Below are positions 9,790 through 18,540 of a stretch of 64,000 nt of DNA, in pieces; the stretch's first letter is position 1; each line of letters begins with the position of its first letter. The translations under genes and the position numbers were made by a program. Under the pieces are notes generated by a model, which was not told the DNA's origin, did not search any database, and saw only the letters and a list, made by a program, of their open reading frames with translations. Origin of the DNA: Cyanodermella asteris (Eukaryota; Ascomycota; Lecanoromycetes; Ostropales; Stictidaceae); NCBI GenBank assembly GCA_900618795.1, contig UYJD01000009.1:431458-495457 (forward strand), read 5' to 3'.

Positions 9790-11120
9790 GAATGCAGTTG
9801 TGGGCAAGGCTCGAAATTACGGCGGATGCAGGGCCGGCATTTTCGAAGATGGCATGTCCGGAAAGCATCCCCATGTTACGACCAACCCCAACAAGCTCGA
9901 AGAACAAACCAAGAGCGCTCCCGTGCCGGGGCTTATGGCTCTGAAGCTGGTGGCGCAGGTGAAAGGGCCACCATGGAAGCCAACAGGCTCGCGTTTCGAT
10001 AATGGAAGGTACATTGAGTACAGTAGATGTCACTGACAGGATCATTGCTGGCCCCACAGATTGTGCCACGAATGCTAAAACCATCCATGAACCGTGGTCT
10101 ACATACCGAACTCTCTGGCGTCAAAGCAGACTCTCCCATCCTCATGTCCCCTGTCGGCGTGCAAGAGCGTTTCCATGCTGATAGAGTCGCCACTGCCGCT
10201 GTCGCGAAAGAACTCGGAGCAGTGTACATACACTCGACCGCCGCTTCAGTCTCTCTCTCTCGGAAGCCGCACAGGCCAATGGAGATTGCCTTCGATTCTA
10301 TCAGCTGTACTGTCCCGTGAACGACGAGCTGACCCTCTCAATGCTCAAGCATGTCAAGCAGGCTGGATTCAATGCTCTTGTCGTCACACTCGACACCTGG
10401 CACATGGGATGGCGTCCCGACGACCTGGATTCCGGTTTCATACCGTTCAAGATCGGGATCGGCATTCAGACCCTCGCCAACGATCCAGTGCTGCGCCACC
10501 TTTTTTCAGAAACGCACGGTGGTAAGAAGCCCAAGGATAATGTGCAAGCAGTCAATACTTTTTTTTTGGATCAGCCAGGTCATGCCTGGAAAAGCGTGAA
10601 CCTGGAACGGCATCAAGTCCCTCAAAGATCACTGGAGCGGTCCGATGCTCCTGAAAGGGATACAGCATGTCGAGGATGCACGTATGGCTGTGGCACACGG
10701 TGTGGATGGCATCTATGTCAGTAACCATGGTGACCGGCAGCTGGACGGTGCCATTGGCAGTCTCGATGCACTCGATGCGATAGCTCGCGAGGTTGGTGAT
10801 AAGCTAACAATCCGTTTGGGCAGTGGCGTCAGGACCGGCGCCGATGTGATCAAAGCACTCTGACTTGGTGCTCATGGCGTTTCTATCGGGCGCCTATACA
10901 TATGTGGTCTCTCGATTAATGGAAAGGAAGGCTGCAAGACTTCCATGCAAAACATCTTGACTGTAAGTCTGTTTCGATCTTGTCCTCAATGTTTTGGCTG
11001 ATGCTGCGACAGGATCTTGATTCAAGTCTAGGTCTGGCAGGCCTTTCTCCCATCAAGGACTGCAGTCAGGATATGATCACAAAGACTGCGTATCCCGGAG
11101 GCAGGTTCGTGAGCATTTAG
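9790..11120 (+). pseudogene. Broken FMN-dependent lactate oxidase / lactate 2-monooxygenase-like gene
   Basis: Blocks of an alpha-hydroxy-acid oxidase appear in order but in different frames: HVTTNPNKLEEQ near 9870, AGAYGSEAGGAGERATMEAN near 9945, RMLKPSMNRGLHTELSG and SPILMSPVGVQERFHADR (10069-10180), IHSTAAS, FNALVVTLDTWHMGWRPDDLD (10368-10430), MLLKGIQHVEDARMAVAHGVDGIYVSNHGDRQ (10645-10740) and a C-terminal GLAGLSPIKD block. The catalytic His lies in SNHGDRQ, where the family usually has SNHGGRQ. Breaks: a frame change near 9925; TAA at 10000 inside RLAFR-stop-WK; a shift in the CT run 10246-10265; a shift near 10590-10605; TGA at 10861. Introns at 10009-10059 and 10963-11012 still look spliceable. 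The parent enzyme would oxidise L-lactate or a similar acid. Family sure, inactivation very likely. Confidence 0.85.
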
Positions 11121-11229
11121 GCGGGCGGCGTTGCATCTGTGAAGGTCAATGACATTGAGTGCTTGTTTATCCAGTTTCGGCTCTGTAGCGGCCTTTCAGG
11201 GAATCCAGTGCCGTCCAAAATTTACTTTC

Positions 11230-12147
11230 TCATGAGGCATTCGGCATCCTGATTGCATGAAAACCTGTATACTTTGGCGCCATCGGTGGTTTCCAGTCCT
11301 TGAGCACTGCTTCTTCGTCCACAATGTCATACACTTCCACTCCGAGAGGGCGACATGTGTCCAACATGGCATCCTCGCCGCCTTCATTCTCGCCGGTCCA
11401 GCCAAATTTACTCAGGTCACCACCGGGACACGCCGACAGCGCACAAAGCACATCCACCTCAGCGAAGAACTCGATGTAGTCGCCTTTCTTGGCCGGGCTT
11501 GTCCCCATCCAGTATCTTCCCTGTTCATCCAGTCCTGTGACCTGAAACACGTTCAAGACATCATGCACGTCCCGTTCGCTTAGACCCCAGGGCAAGACCG
11601 CACGGGTGAGATTACTGTGACAAGCAAAGTCGAAACCAGGCCCATCACTCAGCAGCTGTCCGACATAAGGATCACACCTCGTTCCAAGCAGGTCGTGACA
11701 TCTGCCACCAAACCTGTCTGTGCCATCACCTTTGCCGCCATAGGCTGGTCCGCCCAAAGAATCTCCGGTGATTGTAACGAGAGGCCGAAGATACGGGAGA
11801 CAAGACCATAGTCTATGCCCTGTGGTGACATGTGTAGCATGCAATTGACGCGTGCGGGAAGCCCAGAAACGTTCGCGAGGGTTCTGCAAGCTCCAGATGT
11901 TTAGATCTCCGACCTGGGGTCCTTCAGGCGTGGTGAGCCGGAACACTTGTCCAGCTCGAACCTTCCAGGCCACAGCTCGTCGTATGGGAACTGCGTGGGT
12001 TGCGCTCAATCGCTTTGGCGCTTCATGAATGCTCTTGTAGAGGACCAGATCGGGAATCAATGGAGACTTGGTCGGGTCAATCGGTAAGTAAGCAGGCTGC
12101 GGGCGTGCCTTCGAAGCCTGCGGTGCTGCTTGATGCAAGTCCGCCAT
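11230..12147 (-). CDS. DUF1989 (urea carboxylase-associated type) protein
   Basis: A single exon, 305 aa. The DUF1989 signature is clear: RAGQVFRLTTPEGPQVGDLNIW, RQLHATHVTTGHRLWSCL, then CHDLLGTRCDPYVGQLL, DFACHSNLTRAVLPWGL, DVLNVFQVTGLDEQGRYW and DYIEFFAEVDVLCALSACPGGDLS. In bacteria such proteins are encoded beside urea carboxylase and allophanate hydrolase; the fungal role is not settled. The conserved His/Cys residues suggest a metal-binding beta-barrel (inference). No targeting signal. Its 3' end faces the end of the broken oxidase, 110 bp apart. Start MADLHQAAPQASKARPQ is the first ATG in frame. Family assignment is strong, function unknown. Confidence 0.88.
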   Translation of the reverse strand: MADLHQAAPQASKARPQPAYLPIDPTKSPLIPDLVLYKSIHEAPKRLSATHAVPIRRAVAWKVRAGQVFRLTTPEGPQVGDLNIWSLQNPRERFWASRTRQLHATHVTTGHRLWSCLPYLRPLVTITGDSLGGPAYGGKGDGTDRFGGRCHDLLGTRCDPYVGQLLSDGPGFDFACHSNLTRAVLPWGLSERDVHDVLNVFQVTGLDEQGRYWMGTSPAKKGDYIEFFAEVDVLCALSACPGGDLSKFGWTGENEGGEDAMLDTCRPLGVEVYDIVDEEAVLKDWKPPMAPKYTGFHAIRMPNAS

Positions 12148-13002
12148 TCTCGCAAGCCTGGGAAGTTGAATATCCGTACGAGTCTGGTCTGGTTACAATC
12201 GTCGTAGCTGTATGATATCGGCCACGAACGGAAGCTCGCATCCTTCAGCCCCTCGGCGCAAAACTTGCCCCGCTTGATCCATGGTCTGTGCAGGGCTGTA
12301 TGGTCAATAGGGGAACAAAAAAGGAGGCGAGCTTGTCCGTAAGCTGTCGGGATTCGGATGAACTCTGGGCTTGTTATCGACAATGGCCGTCATGTTCTTG
12401 TCATATATATGCCAGTAGCCAGGATTAGACACGCGCACAAGATAGCCCGAATCGCTAAGTTCACGCTGGGGTTTCCAAGTGTTCATGTGCCGTTTTACAG
12501 GATCAGGACAGCCTCTATAGAGACAATCTGGTGGCCAGGTCAGGAGAGACTGATCTACTCTGAAGTCTCACCTAGAAACAATGGAAGAAGTTAGTACTTC
12601 ATGAGCGAATCTTCAGCTGACTTTTGATTGGATTCAAGAAGCTATGAGCAAGCAGTATTCCGCATCGAGCCATTACGAGCTTCGGACCCCGAGAAACGTT
12701 GCCAAGTTCAGGCATTCGTTTGCTGCGCTGTCGGTTCTTAGAAGGGAACGAAGTGCAGCTGTCAAGGGCTGTGACAGGCGTGAGTGAACGTGCTCAGATG
12801 GCCCGTGCGGCATCTTCAAGCAGTCTTTCGAATTCCGCTTCCGTTCTTCAATCAAGGACAGCTCCATTCACTTTTGAGATTCTGCCAACAACCGCCCACC
12901 TTCAAGCTCGAACGCACTGAGCTACGTGCACACACTTGACGAATGCTTTCCCCTACGACGCGAAACTCTTAGTCCGTGCGATAATCGATTGGGAAGGCGA
13001 CC
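12148..13002. other. Divergent intergenic region
   Basis: Between the DUF1989 gene and PAF1, transcribed away from each other, so it probably carries both promoters. Short ORFs have no recognisable content. Confidence 0.45.
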
Positions 13003-14430
13003 ATGTCGCGTTCAACGCAAGACTACATCGTCCGTCAGCGATTTAGCAATGCGCTACCACCGCCTCCGGGAGCCCCAAAGCTCCTCGAGATCCCTAGCGG
13101 GGGACTCAAACAATACACAATGCCTGCCTACGCCTCGCGACTAGCGCGATTACATCCGTTGAACATCGAGGCAGACGCAGACTTGGGCATGCCAATTGAT
13201 CTCGTGGGCATGCCGGGCGTGTTTGACGGCGATGACAGTGGTACGATCGAGCTGAGACCTTGATTTGATTGCTGTTTGCTGACTTCAGAAGCGATTCTTG
13301 CGCCTTTAACGCGCCTAGTGCCACATCCCGATGACCGCAACCTGCTCAGGCCGCTGAAGGAAATTGGCCAGGCCAAGAAAGAGGGCGGCATCTCTTTTCT
13401 GCGAAGAACACAATACACGGCGGAAGGTGGTGTTGGAAAAGGTCTCATACAAGGTTCTCCATTGGGGATCACACCGAAGAAACGACGCCTCGACACATCA
13501 AAAGAGGATCCGAGGGCAATTCTGCGAAACGTAATCAAGGGCTTCGATCTAGCGAACCCTGGAGACGGACGGTCAGCGCCAGACACAGCAGAAAACGTGC
13601 GCGGCGCGCAACCATCAGCTGCCGAGGTCGACGCTTGGAAGAATCCTAAGAATCCCAAAAACCCGTCGGCCAAGCCGGTCGACTTCTATCCGATACTTCC
13701 AGATTTCGAGACGATACCATCAGATGGAGGATACATGGTAACTAGATTTATGGGTAACCCCGGCGATATAGAGGGGGACAACACGGTCCTTCCACCCGAG
13801 TCGAGAGCTGATCCTCGAATCGAGACGTCGTTACTCATGGTCGGGCCGCCGGATGATGATGTCGCGGCGGAATACCAGAACCGCGCCGCACTTTATGATC
13901 AGGATCCCGAGAACAATAAAGACCCAGGCGGTCAGCCACTCAACTTTCAGTTCTTCCTTCCCGACGATATTGAGGTCACATTCAAGGCCAGGAGAGCCTT
14001 TGACCCTGACCTGACTACTATGGAGCAAGCGGAGGATCTATACACCAACGTCGACTCAGATGAAAAGCGGCACTTCCGCTTCAAGCATGCACGATTCTAC
14101 GAGACGCGGGCGAATGCCCTACATACAAAGATGCCGTATGCCAGTGTTGCGATGGTCTTAAAAGACGAAGAGGATGCGGACGATTTGGGTCTCGGTAGTG
14201 ATGCAGGCGAAGATACTTTGAGAAAACTACCAAAGGGAGCCTACTATGCGCCGATTGTCAGCACGCACACAATTCGGCCCAAGCGCAAGATTGTCGACAG
14301 ATTCGGCCAAGATGCCGGCAACGACAGCGAGAAGGTGGATGTTCTGCAGGTGCGGGTCGGCGATTTCGGCGAGGAGGAGGCTCAGAAACGCGTAAAATTA
14401 ACGACCGAGCTGCAAGATACTGCGGAATGA
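13003..14430 (+). CDS. PAF1: RNA polymerase II-associated factor 1 (Paf1 complex subunit)
   Basis: Two exons, 13003-13240 and 13289-14430, with a 48-nt phase-1 intron (donor GTACGA, acceptor TTCAG), giving 459 aa. The start MSRSTQDYIVRQRFSNALPPPPGAPKLL carries the Paf1 N-terminal signature (DYI-x-R-x-RF-x-N-x-LPPPP-x-PKLL). The family core follows: RLARLHPLNIEADADLGMPIDL, LRRTQYT, then KPVDFYPILPDFE and FKHARFYETR. The C-terminus is charged. Paf1 is a nuclear scaffold that rides with RNA polymerase II and promotes H2B ubiquitylation and H3K4/K36 methylation. Length is typical for a fungal Paf1. Joining the exons restores the codon GAA (E-AILAPLTRLVPHPDDRN). Confidence 0.93.
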
Positions 14431-14778
14431 AGGTCAACAAGGGGCGGGTTCTGGAGGTTCGCTACACGTTGCTGGCAATTGAGGGCAAACGCAAAAGCAA
14501 GCCCTGACTGTTATCATGACCAAATACCCAATCTACTTTTCACCCATCTCATGCACGATAATTGAGCAAAGCAGACAGATCGAGGGGTCGAACCTACGGC
14601 CTACTGGCGTTCACTGCGCAGATTTGCTGGGAAGCTTTCATGCATCAAATCGATTTGTTCATGCGCTCATCAACCCTGACTGATTCATGTCTTGTACACT
14701 TGTAACCCCGGGTATATCATGCCGCTGTCAAAAACAATACATCTCCCACAGATTATGAACGCCTTCGATTTCAATCGT
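14431..14778. other. Convergent 3' intergenic region
   Basis: Lies between the 3' ends of PAF1 and CCS1. A short GGTTCGACCCC match on the minus strand near 14590 is not part of a tRNA (see rejected items). Nothing else seen. Confidence 0.45.
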
Positions 14779-15759
14779 TCAGAGCATTCCTCTCCCCGTC
14801 TGTTCTTCCCGCTCTTGCCACACCGTCTTCCCGCTACAACTACACACGACCTTGTCGTTCTCCCAGACGCCCGCACTGCGTGCCAGAACGCCACAAACGC
14901 CATCCCCAACACTCACTTCGGTCCCCTCCCTCATCACGCTCATGCCCCGTCCGATGATCTCCCAAACGTTCATCTCTTGGGCAATATACGCGGCGCCACG
15001 GCCCTTCTCATCAACTTCCACGACACCCAGCTCCCCCTTGACAACGTTGTTCCGCGTACTAACTCCTTCCGTCCCCTGCCAGACGCCACCCATACTCGCA
15101 ATGCCCTCGCTAATGTTCCCGGCAGTGCGGATCCGCGCCTCGTATCTCCCAGGCTGCATCCCGCTCAAAGTCAAGTCAACCAGCGTATGCGTCTCGTTTA
15201 CCTGAACCAATCTCGCCAGTCCGCGAACCGGGGACTTGCCCGGAACCCTCGGCGCATCCAGCTCGAGTATGCATACCGCCGCGCTGTTGCTCGCCCCCGA
15301 ACCCCGTAGTATCGCATCCCGCCCCGTATCCTGCAAAGCCCCCACTACTGCCGATGGCGCCGCCGTGCCCCGGACATGCACGAGTCCAGACTCCAGATCC
15401 GCCTTTGCGCTCTCAATGCCCGAAAGCTCCGAAAGAGTAGACTCGATGGATGCGACGCACGACTCGCAGTGCATGGGGACGGCGTAGGTGGTTTCGAATG
15501 CTGAGATGCCCGCGAGGGAACCTGAGCGGGTCAGTCTGGCTAGCTGTGCTGTATGTCCGAGGATTCCGGACTTCATGGCTTCCATGGCGTCGGTTCTGGT
15601 GTCGGAGGAGGGAGCGGGAGAGGAAGGGCCCTCGGGGGTTTGTATGCGGGCGGGGCTCATGGTGGGAAGAGGGGCGGTCGTGCGGTAGTGGTTGTAGACT
15701 GTGTAGCTTGTGGCTCCGGTTCCTAGGAGAAGAGTGCTTCGCAGGAGAAATGGGCGCAT
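14779..15759 (-). CDS. CCS1: Copper chaperone for Cu,Zn superoxide dismutase
   Basis: A single exon, 326 aa. Domains in order: an unusual hydrophobic N-terminus (1-28, MRPFLLRSTLLLGTGATSYT), a Ser/Pro linker, an HMA copper domain (about 88-155) with the metal site VPMHCESCV (MxCxxC), a central SOD-like beta-barrel (about 165-290) and a C-terminal domain III with the CxC motif VCSCSGKTVWQERE. This three-domain order is diagnostic of Ccs1, which loads copper into Sod1 and oxidises its disulfide. An alternative start at residue 34 (MSPARIQTPE) would drop the hydrophobic stretch, so two isoforms, or mitochondrial intermembrane-space targeting of the long form, are possible (inference). A metallothionein and a copper-fist regulator occur elsewhere in the window. 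Confidence 0.92.
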   Translation of the reverse strand: MRPFLLRSTLLLGTGATSYTVYNHYRTTAPLPTMSPARIQTPEGPSSPAPSSDTRTDAMEAMKSGILGHTAQLARLTRSGSLAGISAFETTYAVPMHCESCVASIESTLSELSGIESAKADLESGLVHVRGTAAPSAVVGALQDTGRDAILRGSGASNSAAVCILELDAPRVPGKSPVRGLARLVQVNETHTLVDLTLSGMQPGRYEARIRTAGNISEGIASMGGVWQGTEGVSTRNNVVKGELGVVEVDEKGRGAAYIAQEMNVWEIIGRGMSVMREGTEVSVGDGVCGVLARSAGVWENDKVVCSCSGKTVWQEREEQTGRGML

Positions 15760-16731
15760 GAAGAGGCGATGGTATTGTGGCGGGGTGGCATGGAGGCTGT
15801 TTGGTCAGCAAATGCGAGGATGAGTCCTGGCGGAGTTGACTCCCCATATGATGTAAAGAGTGTTTGAGCCGCTCCCACCCGGATTTTACCAGAAGTGCGC
15901 CATTGACACAAGTCGTCTCGACGACAAATTCAGTCAGGTTTGATGTAGTTGGGTGATCAAACCCGTGAAACCTCACCAGGACTAGAAAGCCAGATTCGTA
16001 GAGCAGGAACATTAGCGATTCTTTACGGTTGAGAGTAGCCAATCTTCGCGAAAATAATTACCGGTAAAGAACTGGACCAGAAGTCTGTAGGTTTGGAACT
16101 TAGGGCATTTGAGCTCGCATTCTGCATTGTAGCCCAGGGCAACTGTCACTGCCCAGAAATCCAATGCGAAGACGATTCAATGTATCCACAGCAGATGAGC
16201 GGAGCTGGTTTGCGATTAGGTTTGCTCGTGTGCATGAGTAGGAACGCAGGGCCGGCAGAAACGCGCTGCGATGACAATGAAATGATTGTCTGTCGTGCGC
16301 ATGAGTTTCATTGACATGGCAAGCTGCACGGCCATAACCTTCAGCAGTGAGACACAAATATAATTGATGTCGAAAGTCATAAGCCCAATATGGTCCCCGT
16401 GGCAGTTGGGTTCCCAAGGGCGGTCAGTGACAGCCAAGCCGCAAGACGTCAAAGGGAATTAATTTTCTGCCGAAAAGAGTCAGACAACGGAGATTTCGGC
16501 GCAACGCTTCCAAGCTTCCCAGCCCCGCAGAATTAATTCACTTTCAACATCCACTTTGCCGTGACAACACCAAGGACTAGGCTGCTGAAAGCTCCAGTCG
16601 ATTGTGCTTCGGTCCTGGGGCCCACTCAATCTATGAGTGAGGCCAGCCAGCTTCGATTCCCTCGCGCGTCCGGCTTCCTGGGTAGCTAAAAGCTGTTTCG
16701 ACCTCTTCCCCAGCGCCCAGCTGCATTCACC
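15760..16731. other. Divergent intergenic region
   Basis: Upstream of both CCS1 and the 602-aa gene. The ORF at 15413-16042 minus is a shadow of CCS1 extended into it. No RNA gene or repeat seen. Confidence 0.45.
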
Positions 16732-18540
16732 ATGGCGCCGCCAGTCAAGCGTCAGGCAAGGCCTGCACCAGTCATCCCTGCGATACCTAGGATTTTTGAG
16801 ACCAGGAAGAGCGCAACCAAGCCCTCTCCTCCTGTTGAGACGAAAGCGGAGATTGGCGTCGCAGGCGAAGTGCGCACTGCGTCAAAGGAAAATGAGACTC
16901 AGTTGGCAACAACCCCCGCTGCGCCTGAGAACAGCGACTGGGCGTCGTTGGCTGCTGAAGAGCACGAGGAAGACTATGCCCCTATACAAAAAGACGAGCA
17001 TACGGGTTCTGCAATGGCCGACACACCCAAGGCTATTGATCGCGGGAACGGAGCGTCCAATGGTCAAGTTCAAGACCACTCGGGCCCTAAACCCGAGGAA
17101 CTCTTTTCAGTGCCTCTTCTAGAAAGTCAAGGTGACGGACATGATCGTTATCAGTCCGGAATGAACGGCTATCATCCGGCCCCACCCCAATTCGGCTCTC
17201 AAATGAACGGCCACCAGCCGATCATGCCTTACCGTCCTGTGAATGGCACTGGCTACCCACCAGGCCTTGCTCCGTTCCATCGTCGCGGAGCGCCTCACAT
17301 TGCCTTTGGAAGCTTTCACGAACCTCACGGCAGCGAGTCTAGCTCTCCTACTCACCCTCCTTCCACGACTTCCGCGCATTACACTCAACCCACACCCATT
17401 AGCGACACTCAATCGGAAGGCTCAAGAGGTGGACACGGTATCGTACATATAGACCCCAGCATGAACGGGCCGCCCGTCCCTCGCAACCCGGACCAAGCGA
17501 AGAATCATGGGCAACGCCATGGGAACCCTGACTTCCTTGTCCACGCCACAGCGACATTCAACGATAGAAACAGGGACGAGCTCGTGAGGTTGGTGCAACA
17601 GGACATATTCGCTGGAGGCGCTACCGAGCTCAACCTGACAATTTTCACCCAGGATGGCAAGGCAGGTTTCAACATTTGGCGGGCAATCTGCCGTCGCTCG
17701 CCCGAGCTGTCCCGACTGCTGGACCAAGCCAGTGCCGGAAACGAGCATGCTGAAATTCATTCGAGCTCTCACTTTGTCAGCATGGAATCGGCCAGATCTG
17801 TGGTCCAGTCGCTCTACGGGTCTCCGTTAGTGTCAGGCGACATTTTGGAGGGGCGTAAAATGATGCACTTCAAAAGACCATTGGAGATCGTCGCGACCGG
17901 GTATCTCCTCGGCGCTGGACTTACTTTGGACTACGGCACACAACTGGTTCTGAAAATGATGTCGTGGGAGTCTCTGAACGCCAATTTTCATTTCTGTTTG
18001 GAAGGCTCTCAGTTTGACTATGCCAATGGCAAAGGCGAGGAGCTGATCGACATCCCACACATTGTGCAGCTACCACGTCCTCATGCGATCGAGATTCTTG
18101 CCCAGAGTCTGAACTGCATTATCCGCGAGATCAATGGAGACGAAGGTTTCAAGTTCGACGATCATGCAAGCTATTCTGAGGAACTCGGTGGTGGCTTCCA
18201 CGCTCGACCTGTATCTGTGTCCCTCCCTGGCTTCAATCCAAACGCTTCTCAGACCAACGGGGGGTCACCGATCCAGTTTGGCAACATGGGCAACGCCTAC
18301 CGTCACAAACACCAGACTCTTTCCAGCATTCTCCTATCCCTTCCCTTGGTAGTGCTTCAGCATGTTCTGGCTCACGTCTTCAACTTGAACATTGTGAGGG
18401 ATGTAGTACAGGAGAGGGAAAAGCGTCGCCTGTTCGCCATCAAGCGTGGCTCGACGCCCTACCACGCTCGCTACGAGGAAAGGCTTGTGCCGACCACCGA
18501 GTTCAACGGGTTGAGGGTTATCTCTATAAGGGTGTCTTGA
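16732..18540 (+). CDS. BTB/POZ-like domain protein, 602 aa
   Basis: A single exon with start MAPPVKRQARPAPVIPAIPR in a CACCATGGCGC context. Residues 1-265 are Pro/Ser/His/Asn-rich and likely disordered. From about 270 a folded region begins: ELNLTIFTQDGKAGFNIWRAICRRSPELSRLL resembles the strand-helix opening of a BTB/POZ domain (TIF-x-DG...HR-x-x-x-x-x-S-x-x-L), followed by IHSSSHFVSMESARSVVQSLYGSPLVSGDILEG, like the BTB middle part. The last 50 residues are basic. Nuclear adaptors with a similar low-complexity head are common in Pezizomycotina. The BTB call is by pattern only and partners are unknown. No transmembrane segment. Confidence 0.7.
   Translation: MAPPVKRQARPAPVIPAIPRIFETRKSATKPSPPVETKAEIGVAGEVRTASKENETQLATTPAAPENSDWASLAAEEHEEDYAPIQKDEHTGSAMADTPKAIDRGNGASNGQVQDHSGPKPEELFSVPLLESQGDGHDRYQSGMNGYHPAPPQFGSQMNGHQPIMPYRPVNGTGYPPGLAPFHRRGAPHIAFGSFHEPHGSESSSPTHPPSTTSAHYTQPTPISDTQSEGSRGGHGIVHIDPSMNGPPVPRNPDQAKNHGQRHGNPDFLVHATATFNDRNRDELVRLVQQDIFAGGATELNLTIFTQDGKAGFNIWRAICRRSPELSRLLDQASAGNEHAEIHSSSHFVSMESARSVVQSLYGSPLVSGDILEGRKMMHFKRPLEIVATGYLLGAGLTLDYGTQLVLKMMSWESLNANFHFCLEGSQFDYANGKGEELIDIPHIVQLPRPHAIEILAQSLNCIIREINGDEGFKFDDHASYSEELGGGFHARPVSVSLPGFNPNASQTNGGSPIQFGNMGNAYRHKHQTLSSILLSLPLVVLQHVLAHVFNLNIVRDVVQEREKRRLFAIKRGSTPYHARYEERLVPTTEFNGLRVISIRVS

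Noticed and set aside
10246-10265. CT dinucleotide run considered as a polypyrimidine tract of an intron
   Set aside because: No donor upstream or AG acceptor placement restores the frame; an indel in the run explains the shift better.
14575-14640. GGTTCGACCCC on the minus strand, like a tRNA B box
   Set aside because: The flanking T-stem does not pair (CGTAG against CCCTC), there is no A box or acceptor stem at the right distance.
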